The notes beneath the pieces are model-generated. The model worked only from the letters and a program-made list of their open reading frames with translations, did no database searches and was not told the origin of the DNA. This document shows positions 7,922-15,763 of a DNA stretch of 46,221 nucleotides, in pieces. Position 1 is the first letter of the stretch. The number at the start of each line of letters is the position of its first letter. The stretch is from the NCBI GenBank assembly GCA_050633505.1, contig JBOEGQ010000014.1, forward strand, positions 1 through 46,221, given 5' to 3'. Made by a program: the position numbers and the translations under genes. This DNA is from UBA1672 sp050633505 (GTDB taxonomy: Bacteria > Pseudomonadota > Alphaproteobacteria > Micavibrionales > Micavibrionaceae).

Positions 7922-9027
7922 TTAGATATCTCCGTCCACTCAATATCTAAATCTTTTAAAGCGCTCAGATATTCATCACGGGTGATTAGGCCAATACACG
8001 GCGTTGCACCCGTGATGGTAATTTCACCGCCCGCCAGTTTTTTTGCCAATAATATGGCTGGCATGCAGGGGATATATGGGCCATGCCCTGAACGCGCAGT
8101 CAGTTCAAAAGTTATCGTTTTATCCGCACCGCTATCGTCCTTACCTGACAGATCCATATGAAAACCGCTAACATCACTGCCCGCCCAATCAAAAAGGAAA
8201 GACGTTTTGAGCAAGAACGGCGCAAAGGCGGATAAATTTCGGATAAGACCGATACGCACCAAACCTGATAACGCCCACAATCCCATATGAATAAACGGAA
8301 TTTCAAGCCCCGCATAAAAACGGATGCTCTTAAGGGAGGGATAGCGCTCGGGGAAAAGCTCCAGATCAGGAACATCACAATTTCCAAGCAACCGCCGCCC
8401 GAGCGCACTATATTCGCGCGTGTGCAATGATTGCCACCCATAGACATCCTTTTCTTGTCCACTAATTAGAGTTTTAAACGGTCTGCCGCAGTAGCCTAAA
8501 ATCGCTGCCGTGGTCGCAAGGCCGCGATTGGTTTTCTGCGCCGTTGTAATGCCATAATCTAGGCTTTCTAACGTTTCAAATTGCGGCAGGTAATAATCCA
8601 CCAAAGCAGAAGTTAAACACGGCACAGAAGACGCGCCGCTTACCGCAAGAACTTTATTCTTTTTTGCCGTATCGTCGAGTGCCCCGATCCCTGCAACGAA
8701 GTTCCGAGCATCGGCGAGATCGATATAATGCACCCCAGCCTTGATGCAGCTTTGCGCCACATCATAACTTTGCCCCTGAAACGGCCCTGATGTATGAATA
8801 ACAAGATCGGGTTTGATAGCTTGCAAGGCGCCATCAAGGTTTTGAGTTATATCAAGTTGCACGGCCTCTGGTGTGTTAGACGCCTCAATGGATTTGATAA
8901 AGCGCTGCGCCTTTTCAATCGACCGCCCCGCGATGATAACAGTGATATTATTTTCTGTTGCTAGCGTCTTGGAAATATAACTCCCGAAATTCCCGTACCC
9001 GCCAATGATAAGGACGCTTTTAGTCAT
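7918..9027 (-). CDS. Saccharopine-dehydrogenase-like NAD(P)-dependent enzyme, 369 aa
   Basis: Opens with a Rossmann nucleotide-binding motif GGYGNFGSYIS (residues 8-18), followed by IIAGRSIEKAQRF and DLVIHTSGPFQGQSYDVAQ, all typical of the saccharopine dehydrogenase/trans-acting enoyl reductase superfamily. Members of this shape reduce or rearrange lipid-like or polyketide intermediates as often as amino acids; the lysine-pathway role is unlikely here. GAGGTGAAA lies before the ATG at 9027, directly after the stop of the DCC/DUF4166 gene. Saccharopine-dehydrogenase-like and DUF4166 proteins are commonly neighbours or fusions, which supports a joint reaction. Confidence 0.8.
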   Translation of the reverse strand: MTKSVLIIGGYGNFGSYISKTLATENNITVIIAGRSIEKAQRFIKSIEASNTPEAVQLDITQNLDGALQAIKPDLVIHTSGPFQGQSYDVAQSCIKAGVHYIDLADARNFVAGIGALDDTAKKNKVLAVSGASSVPCLTSALVDYYLPQFETLESLDYGITTAQKTNRGLATTAAILGYCGRPFKTLISGQEKDVYGWQSLHTREYSALGRRLLGNCDVPDLELFPERYPSLKSIRFYAGLEIPFIHMGLWALSGLVRIGLIRNLSAFAPFLLKTSFLFDWAGSDVSGFHMDLSGKDDSGADKTITFELTARSGHGPYIPCMPAILLAKKLAGGEITITGATPCIGLITRDEYLSALKDLDIEWTEISK

Positions 9028-10023
9028 TTAACGTTTCACCTCGAATATTCCCTTATATTCATAAATCGTCCCAAACCACGGATGAGTGATGGTCACAAAC
9101 ATATCAAAGCGCGTCTCATCTATCGGCGTTTCCTCCGCATGCCCCGCGCCGATCAAAAACGTGAGAGGCATTGGAATAAAATGCCCAAATGCATAGAACA
9201 CATAGCCCTTATGCTTGAGCTTTACTCGCCCGTCTTCCCACATATAGCGCATTTTCCATCCAAGGCGAGAGCGCATAACCTCTATCACCTCATCCCCCTT
9301 GGTTTGGATCATGCGCGATTTAAACGCGTAATCACCGTTCTTTAAACGAAAAACACGGTTAAAATGAAAGAATTTAGTGTCCTTATCACTTTCAAATTGA
9401 ACGGTAACGGGAACAATTTTTTCATTTGCGGGGGGAATGCCGCGCATCAACCAAAAGAGCGGCGCAAACCATTTAATCGGCCCTGCGCAGGACACATCCA
9501 AATGCCCGTCAACCATCGTCACGTCATCCGTATAGGGGCGGTTTGCGTAATGTTTTTTCATGACGGGAGGCAGTTCATCCCACGCAGATTCGAAAATCGC
9601 TTTAAAAATTGGCTGATCTTTCAAACCGAGATTATCAATGCGCTGAACATTTTTTCTGCTGAGTAACCAATTGCGCACCCCTCGCATCCACGGATATACA
9701 ACTCCACTCACGATTTCGGAGCGATAAAAAATCTTATTCGTCAGATTGAAAAGCCCTTTATTTTCGCCAAATCGTGCCATAAACCGCAGAGCACCTTTAC
9801 CGTGATAGAATTGCTCTCCGTCATAAATGACCATCCCCTCATCCAGATCAAAGCCGCGATTATTGATCTCTTGAACAACAACATGTTCATGACTTTCGCG
9901 GGCATTCAAAAGGACAAGACGACCATATTCTTGCTTAATTTTTAATGCCATCGCCGCATTACGGCAGAGTGGACATTCTCCGTCATACACAAAATATATC
10001 TCACGTGGTTCTTTCATATTCAT
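9028..10023 (-). CDS. DCC1-type thiol-disulfide oxidoreductase fused to DUF4166
   Basis: The N-terminal ~120 residues contain YDGECPLCRNAA, the C-x-x-C centre of the DCC family (DUF393), thioredoxin-like redox proteins. The C-terminal ~190 residues (from about FESAWDELP to YKGIFEVKR) match DUF4166, a domain usually found with saccharopine-dehydrogenase-like enzymes. The start is taken at ATG 10023, which overlaps the upstream stop as ATGA; a longer frame to 10095 only adds the antisense-like tail MVCAWLACLYWF and is rejected. The protein appears cytosolic or membrane-associated. Substrate unknown. Confidence 0.78.
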   Translation of the reverse strand: MNMKEPREIYFVYDGECPLCRNAAMALKIKQEYGRLVLLNARESHEHVVVQEINNRGFDLDEGMVIYDGEQFYHGKGALRFMARFGENKGLFNLTNKIFYRSEIVSGVVYPWMRGVRNWLLSRKNVQRIDNLGLKDQPIFKAIFESAWDELPPVMKKHYANRPYTDDVTMVDGHLDVSCAGPIKWFAPLFWLMRGIPPANEKIVPVTVQFESDKDTKFFHFNRVFRLKNGDYAFKSRMIQTKGDEVIEVMRSRLGWKMRYMWEDGRVKLKHKGYVFYAFGHFIPMPLTFLIGAGHAEETPIDETRFDMFVTITHPWFGTIYEYKGIFEVKR

Positions 10024-10487
10024 ATCGGTTTCATCACCATCAAAAAGAAAACGGCAACCAAACCAATAAAGGCAGGCCAACCAAGCACAAACCAAATTTT
10101 AAAAAGTTTATAATAGCGCGCAGGCAACGGATATCCGCTTTCAACGGCATGCGCCACCATATTTTTCAGTTGTATTTGTATCCACACCACAGGCAACCAG
10201 CACAACCCCGCAACAATATAAATCGCATAGGTAATCACGAGCCATAAATCCATCCAGTCATAGCCGCCTTGCCACACCAGCCAAGCCCCACTAAGCGGCT
10301 GAACAATGACGGCAGGAAACGTAAAGAACGTATCCGCTAAAACAGTATTACGAGCGGCGTAGAATTTTTCATGGATATTGTCGGTGAACATGGAACGCAG
10401 CATAAAAAACGCAATCCCGATCCCACAGCCAAACAAAATGGTAGAACTTAAAATATGAATTGTTTTAACGGTGAGATAAATATCCAT
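10020..10487 (-). CDS. DUF2269 family integral membrane protein, 155 aa
   Basis: Four hydrophobic helices with the family-like start TVKTIHILSSTILFGCGIG, an internal TFFTFPAVIVQPLSGAWL and a C-terminal helix WFVLGWPAFIGLVAVFFL. DUF2269 proteins are small membrane proteins of unknown role. It is the first gene of the minus-strand operon; the next gene starts inside its stop codon. An 8-bp inverted repeat lies 18-44 bases upstream of its ATG. Confidence 0.75.
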   Translation of the reverse strand: MDIYLTVKTIHILSSTILFGCGIGIAFFMLRSMFTDNIHEKFYAARNTVLADTFFTFPAVIVQPLSGAWLVWQGGYDWMDLWLVITYAIYIVAGLCWLPVVWIQIQLKNMVAHAVESGYPLPARYYKLFKIWFVLGWPAFIGLVAVFFLMVMKPI

Positions 10488-10504
10488 GATACTGCTTAAA
10501 TTGA

Positions 10505-10531
10505 ATTGTACTGGCGTTTAGAAAGTACAAT
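10505..10531. promoter_or_regulatory. Inverted repeat, probable operator of the P450 operon
   Basis: ATTGTACT (10505-10512) and AGTACAAT (10524-10531) form a perfect 8-bp inverted repeat with an 11-bp spacer, just upstream of the first gene of the operon. A TATGAT -10-like hexamer on the minus strand (10530-10535) abuts it. The layout suits a dimeric repressor binding near the transcription start. No regulator gene is next to it. Confidence 0.45.
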
Positions 10532-10589
10532 CATAGCATTTAGTTAGCAAACTGTATTATGAACATAAGTTATTTTTAAACCTATCCTA

Positions 10590-10625
10590 TAAACCCCATA
10601 TAGCTAATAAACCCCATATAGCTAA
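10590..10625. repeat. Perfect 18-bp tandem direct repeat
   Basis: TAAACCCCATATAGCTAA occurs twice head to tail (10590-10607 and 10608-10625). It lies between the operon promoter and the recombinase remnant, close to tRNA-Arg. It could be a scar of element excision or a simple duplication. Confidence 0.85.
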
Positions 10626-10643
10626 CCGCCCCCTCACGCCTAT

Positions 10644-10775
10644 CATGAAGGCATGAGCGGCCAAGCCAAAGCGCCAGCACGCGCCGATATAAGCGATGAT
10701 TTTCCGCTGCGGGGTTTCATTACCTGCCACTGCTGCGGCGGGTCTATGACCGCGTGTTGGTCAAAGGGACGCACA
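10644..10775 (+). pseudogene. Remnant of a large serine recombinase (zinc-ribbon part)
   Basis: The frame reads HEG, then GQAKAPARADISDDFPLRGF and ITCHCCGGSMTACWSKGRT, the start of the recombinase zinc beta-ribbon region of large serine recombinases (paired Cys and TACWSKGR). The catalytic resolvase domain and most of the recombinase domain are missing, with a gap right after HEG, and similarity stops after SKGRT. It lies 50-180 bases from the 3' end of tRNA-Arg, so it is probably a leftover of an integrated element. Translation past about 10820 only reads the antisense of the tRNA. Confidence 0.7.
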
Positions 10776-10827
10776 GCGCTTCCAGTAACGGCTTTACAGC
10801 AACTTAAGGGGGGGGATGATTATGAAA

Positions 10828-10904
<77 letters not shown>

Positions 10905-11044
10905 GCATGCACAAAAGATGACGGAACATACTCTACGGATTCCCAGATATCAAGCATTATTTCACGTTTTTTAAAATATTGCGTTTTTTGCATATATTCG
11001 TCATAATCGACTAAACATAATAATAAATAAAATATATGGGTTAA

Positions 11045-12841
11045 GTGGTGAACGATACGTCGAGAATAGCGGAAGAATTCGATACAAAAGCAGAATATGA
11101 CCTGAGCTTTATTCCATATCGTGATGGAAATGAAATTTTATGGGCTGTTTATGATGCGAAATCCGATGAAGAACGTGATGGCACAGACCTTCTGGCCAAG
11201 GCCATTTCCAATGAAATTGGTGAAAAACACACTCATATTAGCAAGGAACGCCTTGATGTTTTAAGCGCTTCATACGAAGCCACACTCCTCTTCGACAGCC
11301 GTGAAGAAAACGCCGTTGAAAAACTGCAAAACCTGTTCAGTGAAACAGAGGATGTGCATGAGTATCTTTCACATTTTGGTTTTTCGGAAGATGCAATAGC
11401 CGGATACAGTCTGGTAAACGAAGAGGAAAGCGCCACAGCCGAGCAAGAGGCAGAACAAGAAGAGACACCAACACCTGAAACAAAAAAAACGCCTTCCACG
11501 CCCTCTCAAAGTAGTAAAACAGATAAATCGGCAGATAAACAAGATTCTAGTGCCGATGAAGCAGAGCCGGAAACAGAAACCGCAAAAGAGTTTAACAGCG
11601 TTGGATCGGTTCCACTCGGAGATGAAGAAGAGTGGGAAAATTCAGATGCAATAAAGCTCTTATGGAGTGCTTTAGTCTTTAAACAGCACGAAATAGATGA
11701 AAATATAAAAGGATCTGTGAAAGAACTCGTTTCGGACGCCTTAGCGATTTACACAACGGCAACTGCTGCAACGGGTTATTCATCCTATGCTGCGGCAAGC
11801 GGTCTTCTGGCCATCGGTCTCATGGGATACAACGCCGCACAAGATACCAAGGACCGAGATGAAATCCTGAAAGATTGGGCAAACTATATCAAAAACAGGC
11901 AAGACCCGGATGTTTCGCGTGAAAAAGCATATGACATATTAAAACAAGATATGAAAGATAGCAGCTTTGCCTACGAAGGGGTTTCACAAAGGCCAATCGA
12001 AGAATATAAGCAATATAAACCCTACTTCATGAAATTGGCGGAATATCAGGGGCATTTGGACACGCCTGATCCGTTAACAGCAGATAAGGTACTATCTGTT
12101 GGAGACAAGATTAGGAATATCAAACCCGCCGCGGCGCGCGTAATGGGAAAGAACCTTCTACGTGCAAAACATACCGCCTCCTTAACCAAAGACGGCTTAG
12201 TTGAAATCGGAACAGATCTAAAGGGGTTATTCAATCCCACGAATGGCGAAAAGCGTAAAGAACTGCTTTCAAATATTACGAATGCCGGAAAAGTAACCAG
12301 TGTCGACATGAAAAACTGGCAGAAGAACCGCAAAACGACAGACGCAGAAAAGAAAAGGCTGGCTGAAACCAAAAAGGCATTACAAGAACTTGTCAAAGAA
12401 ACTGAAAATGATGAGGTGCAGACAACACCTGACACGATCCATGCCAAAATAGACCTTGTAAAATACGAGCAACACAGACAAATTCACGAACAAATCCCGG
12501 GAGTTCGTCAGGATAAGAAATGGGCCGAGATAAACTATGCCAATGTTAGTGGCTCTATGAGTGCGCAAGTCGCCGGAATCATCAATGGAATCCTCACACT
12601 TAATCCGCTGGATATTCTATCCAATACTTACGGTCTTTTAACTGGGGTTGGGGCATATGCGCAGACAGGCTCTAACGTCATAAAACTTGACCATAAGTTA
12701 CACGGACAATTGGTTGAAGAGGCAGAAAAGCACGACTATGTTAAGAAGATGGAAACCGCACGCCTCGCTGAAAACTATATCGCACAGCACCCGGAAATGG
12801 CCGAATTACAAGATCAAGAGAATCATCAGGAACCAGGCTAA
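11045..12841 (+). CDS. Orphan 598-aa protein with acidic linker and hydrophobic helices
   Basis: Starts GTG at 11045 (or GTG at 11048). Residues 1-130 are a compact acidic domain. Residues about 130-185 are a low-complexity linker rich in E, T, S, P and K. A helix-rich part with a small-residue hydrophobic stretch follows (TATAATGYSSYAAASGLLAI, about residues 238-265), and another near SAQVAGIINGILTLNPLDIL (about 502-521). No signal peptide, no known catalytic motif, no recognised family. Alternating soluble and membrane-active segments with a disordered linker are seen in secreted effectors, but that is inference only. It stands alone, convergent with the phosphatase gene 4 bases away. Confidence 0.7.
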   Translation: MVNDTSRIAEEFDTKAEYDLSFIPYRDGNEILWAVYDAKSDEERDGTDLLAKAISNEIGEKHTHISKERLDVLSASYEATLLFDSREENAVEKLQNLFSETEDVHEYLSHFGFSEDAIAGYSLVNEEESATAEQEAEQEETPTPETKKTPSTPSQSSKTDKSADKQDSSADEAEPETETAKEFNSVGSVPLGDEEEWENSDAIKLLWSALVFKQHEIDENIKGSVKELVSDALAIYTTATAATGYSSYAAASGLLAIGLMGYNAAQDTKDRDEILKDWANYIKNRQDPDVSREKAYDILKQDMKDSSFAYEGVSQRPIEEYKQYKPYFMKLAEYQGHLDTPDPLTADKVLSVGDKIRNIKPAAARVMGKNLLRAKHTASLTKDGLVEIGTDLKGLFNPTNGEKRKELLSNITNAGKVTSVDMKNWQKNRKTTDAEKKRLAETKKALQELVKETENDEVQTTPDTIHAKIDLVKYEQHRQIHEQIPGVRQDKKWAEINYANVSGSMSAQVAGIINGILTLNPLDILSNTYGLLTGVGAYAQTGSNVIKLDHKLHGQLVEEAEKHDYVKKMETARLAENYIAQHPEMAELQDQENHQEPG

Positions 12842-12845
12842 AGAC

Positions 12846-13307
12846 CTATAAAAAACCCTCTTGTTTTAGAAATGCTTTTACGCCCAGCTCTATTGTCTGA
12901 AAACAATCCTCAAACCCTTGCCTATCGCCGTAATAAGGATCAGGAACATCCGCTCCCTTATAATCTGATGTATAATCAAGCAACAGCTTCACCTTGTCCC
13001 TATATTGATCAGGACATAAAGATAACATTTGCTTATAGTGCCCCGCATCCATGGCAATCAAAAAATCAAATTCATCAAAGTCAGGTAAGGCAAGCTTGCG
13101 CGCCCTTAAAGAGGTCATATCAATGCCATGTCCCATTGCTACATCCATTGTTCTCTGATCCGGTTGCTCCCCAACATGATAAGCATGCGTACCACATGAA
13201 TCACTTCTCAGATCAGTACCGCTTTGCGAAATGTGCTCTCGCAACAAAGCATCCGCAGTTGGTGAGCGACAAATATTTCCTGTACAAACAAATAAAACTG
13301 ACTTCAT
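12846..13307 (-). CDS. Low-molecular-weight protein tyrosine phosphatase
   Basis: The N-terminal VCTGNICRSPT is the C-x5-R-S phosphate-binding loop (nucleophile Cys8, Arg14), and DPYYG near residue 122 supplies the catalytic acid. At 153 residues it is normal for the family. It removes phosphate from tyrosine, or arsenate in some relatives. No tyrosine-kinase or capsule genes are adjacent, so its partner is not shown by context. Confidence 0.92.
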   Translation of the reverse strand: MKSVLFVCTGNICRSPTADALLREHISQSGTDLRSDSCGTHAYHVGEQPDQRTMDVAMGHGIDMTSLRARKLALPDFDEFDFLIAMDAGHYKQMLSLCPDQYRDKVKLLLDYTSDYKGADVPDPYYGDRQGFEDCFQTIELGVKAFLKQEGFL

Positions 13308-13423
13308 AGAAACTTTGTAAAATATCTTACATATCCATACAAGGGATATCCATGAATTTACTTGACCAAAGCTATATCTTATTTAGGATGATCGCTTAAA
13401 TATAAAAACAGAATAAATGATAT

Positions 13424-14260
13424 ATGATCCAGTCCCCTCCTGTTGATTTGCCGAACGATCCAGACCACGAGGCCTATGTGCGTCTTGCGCAAAGTGATTC
13501 TGAAATTGAAGAAGCTCAAAATCTAAGATATGCAGTCTTTTACGAAGAATACGGGGCCCAGCCTTCAGAGGAAGTAAAACAACAGAAAAGAGATTTTGAT
13601 GATTTTGATCCAATCACGGATCACCTGATTGTCCTTCTCAAGAACAAGGAAACAAAGCAGGAAACAATCGTCGGTACATACCGCCTACTCCGCCAATCGG
13701 TTGCGGAAGAACATGGGCGTTTTTATTCTGATGATGAATATAATTTAACACACCTTATCAATAGTGATAATAATCTTCTGGAACTGGGGCGCTCTTGCGT
13801 AATCGCCGAATACAGAACAAAGCCTATACTCAATTTGTTATGGCAGGGTATCGCCGATTATATTTCGGTTCATAACATTGATATCCTTTTCGGATGTGCC
13901 AGTTTTCACGGAACGGATATAGAAACAGTAGATAAACAACTATCGTACCTGCACCATTATCATTCCACCCCCGAAGGTGTGCGCCCAATCGCCTTACCTG
14001 AACATTATGTGGATATGAATTTGTGTGACAAAGAAACATTAAATGAAAAACGCGTATTCGCCTCCCTCCCTCCTTTAATAAAGGGGTATTTAAGACTTGG
14101 CGCAACAATTGGTGAAGGCGCAGTCATTGATGAGCAGTTCAACACTATTGATGTCTGTATTGTCGTGCAGACCAAATTGATGACCGATCGATACAGAAAA
14201 TATTATGAACGTAAAATTCAAAAAACAATTCCGGGTCAACAAACGAAAGATACACCGTAA
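13424..14260 (+). CDS. olsB: Ornithine-acyl-ACP N-acyltransferase (OlsB type)
   Basis: GNAT-fold acyltransferase of the OlsB/hemolysin-like group: RYAVFYEEYGA, then DFDDFDPITDHLIV, GTYRLLRQ, ELGRSCVI and CASFHGTD, all family landmarks. It transfers a 3-hydroxyacyl chain from acyl carrier protein to ornithine, giving lyso-ornithine lipid. The stop is immediately followed by the ATG of an OlsA-type O-acyltransferase, which completes the lipid, so the pair forms a two-gene operon. At 278 residues it is of usual length. Ornithine lipids are phosphorus-free membrane lipids common in alphaproteobacteria. Confidence 0.85.
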   Translation: MIQSPPVDLPNDPDHEAYVRLAQSDSEIEEAQNLRYAVFYEEYGAQPSEEVKQQKRDFDDFDPITDHLIVLLKNKETKQETIVGTYRLLRQSVAEEHGRFYSDDEYNLTHLINSDNNLLELGRSCVIAEYRTKPILNLLWQGIADYISVHNIDILFGCASFHGTDIETVDKQLSYLHHYHSTPEGVRPIALPEHYVDMNLCDKETLNEKRVFASLPPLIKGYLRLGATIGEGAVIDEQFNTIDVCIVVQTKLMTDRYRKYYERKIQKTIPGQQTKDTP

Positions 14261-15028
14261 ATGAGATCTGCAATTGCGACCCTCAAGATGACTGCTTTTG
14301 CTGTTCTCACTCTGGTTATTATTCCGCTACAATCTATATCCCTTGCTATTAGCAAAGGAAAATCTGCGTATATTTTCCCATGGATATGGCACAACTGTGT
14401 CTGCATGATTTTCAGGATTAAAGTCATTCAAAAAGGATTGCCAGACACCAAGAGTCAGACGGTTTATATGTCTAACCATCTCTCATACCTAGATATCCCA
14501 GTAATGGCGAGCGCCCTACGCGCTTCATTTGTTGCAAAAAAAGATGTCGCAGGCTGGCCGGTTTTCGGTTTTTTATCCAAGCTACAACAGACTGCCTTTA
14601 TCAGCCGGGATAGAGCCGATGCAAAACAAGGAAAAGATACTCTCGATTCAATGCTATCTGACAGGAAATCTTTGATCATATTTCCCGAAGGCACATCCAC
14701 AGACGGCAGAGAGGTTCGCCCCTTTAAATCCAGCTTATTCTCCATTGTCTTCAAAGAAGATCTAAAAAACATTATGGTTCAACCTGTAACCATCAAGATG
14801 GAAAACGTTGATAAAAAAGAAGTTTCAACACAAGAAATACGCGACTTATACGCGTGGCATATCGATATGGACACACCATTGGAACAACATTTGTGGCTCT
14901 TTGCAAAAGGCACGGGTGCCACTATTTCGTTAACGTTCCACCAACCAATCAAAGCACACGAACAAGAAAACAGAAAAACACTTGCCAAACTATGCCATGA
15001 ACGCGTATCCAATGGATTGGCAGAATAA
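14261..15028 (+). CDS. olsA: Lyso-ornithine lipid O-acyltransferase / PlsC family (OlsA type)
   Basis: PlsC-type acyltransferase with an N-terminal membrane helix (AVLTLVIIPLQSISLAI), catalytic SNHLSYLD (NHx4D pattern), and FPEGTSTDGREVRPFKSSLF for acceptor binding. It would add a second acyl chain to the 3-hydroxyl of lyso-ornithine lipid. It is assigned OlsA rather than general PlsC because it starts directly at the stop of the OlsB-like gene. Some OlsA enzymes also make phosphatidic acid. Confidence 0.82.
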   Translation: MRSAIATLKMTAFAVLTLVIIPLQSISLAISKGKSAYIFPWIWHNCVCMIFRIKVIQKGLPDTKSQTVYMSNHLSYLDIPVMASALRASFVAKKDVAGWPVFGFLSKLQQTAFISRDRADAKQGKDTLDSMLSDRKSLIIFPEGTSTDGREVRPFKSSLFSIVFKEDLKNIMVQPVTIKMENVDKKEVSTQEIRDLYAWHIDMDTPLEQHLWLFAKGTGATISLTFHQPIKAHEQENRKTLAKLCHERVSNGLAE

Positions 15029-15058
15029 CCAAAACAACAAAATCAAAAGGATTCTCAA

Positions 15059-15277
15059 ATGAATTTCACACCAGAAGAAATGTCCCAGCTTAAAGCTTAT
15101 ATAGAGCGCACTTTTAAATGCTCAGGCCTTACTGTCAAAAAACGTGAGAAAACAGAAGATTCGATTGAAGTCATGATGGATGGCGAATTTATCGGTGTAA
15201 TTTATAAAATCATTGATGAAGGTGAAACATCATTCGATTTCAACATGGCCATTTTGGATATTGATTTGGCCGCGTAA
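15059..15277 (+). CDS. DUF3126 family protein, 72 aa
   Basis: A small acidic protein, MNFTPEEMSQLKAYIERTF, with EVMMDGEFIGVIYKIIDEGE and a closing FDFNMAILDIDL. This is the typical sequence of the alphaproteobacterial DUF3126 family, whose role is unknown. AAGGA lies before the ATG. It follows olsA by 30 bases and may share its transcript. Confidence 0.85.
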   Translation: MNFTPEEMSQLKAYIERTFKCSGLTVKKREKTEDSIEVMMDGEFIGVIYKIIDEGETSFDFNMAILDIDLAA

Positions 15278-15289
15278 GGCAATCAAATA

Positions 15290-15763
15290 ATGACCTCTGT
15301 TTTGCGCATCCTCATCATCTACACACTGTTTTTGGCAGGGGGAATACTCTCCCTCCCTCAAAGCGTTCATGCCGTTCAACCACTGCAGTATAAGGAAGAA
15401 ACAAAAAGCCCGTCATTAAAACTTTCTTTAAATAGCTTCCTAAAGAATAATGGGAACTTTCCACTATCTGATTATCTAATTGCAGATACGGATTTAAACA
15501 AAGACGGGATTGATGAATATATTCTAAGGCGCAAGGGTTGTAGTGATCGGGATCATAGTTGCCGACACTTGGTTTTTGCCGAAAAGCAAGACACCGTCAT
15601 ATTGCTGACAGCAATAAATGCTCGGGAAATCATGATCGCAACAACGTACTCATATGGAATAAAAGATATAATGGCCTTCAACAATTCCATAAATGAGTAT
15701 AATTTCGATATATATATGTGGTCGCCGAAGGAAAAGACGTATATACTGGAAGCCAGTGAGTAG
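15290..15763 (+). CDS. Secreted hypothetical protein with a calcium-loop-like motif, 157 aa
   Basis: Signal peptide (ILIIYTLFLAGGILSLPQSVHA) followed by a mature part with DTDLNKDGIDEYILRR, a D-x-D-x-N-x-D-G loop like those of FG-GAP, dockerin or thrombospondin-3 calcium sites. Cys residues (CSDRDHSC) may form a disulfide in the periplasm. The next gene starts directly at its stop, so they are co-transcribed. No precise function can be given. Confidence 0.65.
   Translation: MTSVLRILIIYTLFLAGGILSLPQSVHAVQPLQYKEETKSPSLKLSLNSFLKNNGNFPLSDYLIADTDLNKDGIDEYILRRKGCSDRDHSCRHLVFAEKQDTVILLTAINAREIMIATTYSYGIKDIMAFNNSINEYNFDIYMWSPKEKTYILEASE

Noticed and set aside
9945..10247. Plus-strand ORF across the DCC/DUF2269 junction
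   Set aside because: Antisense of two well-supported overlapping genes, with no binding site or family pattern.
10590..10625. CRISPR-like repeat
   Set aside because: Only two head-to-tail copies with no spacer and no cas genes.
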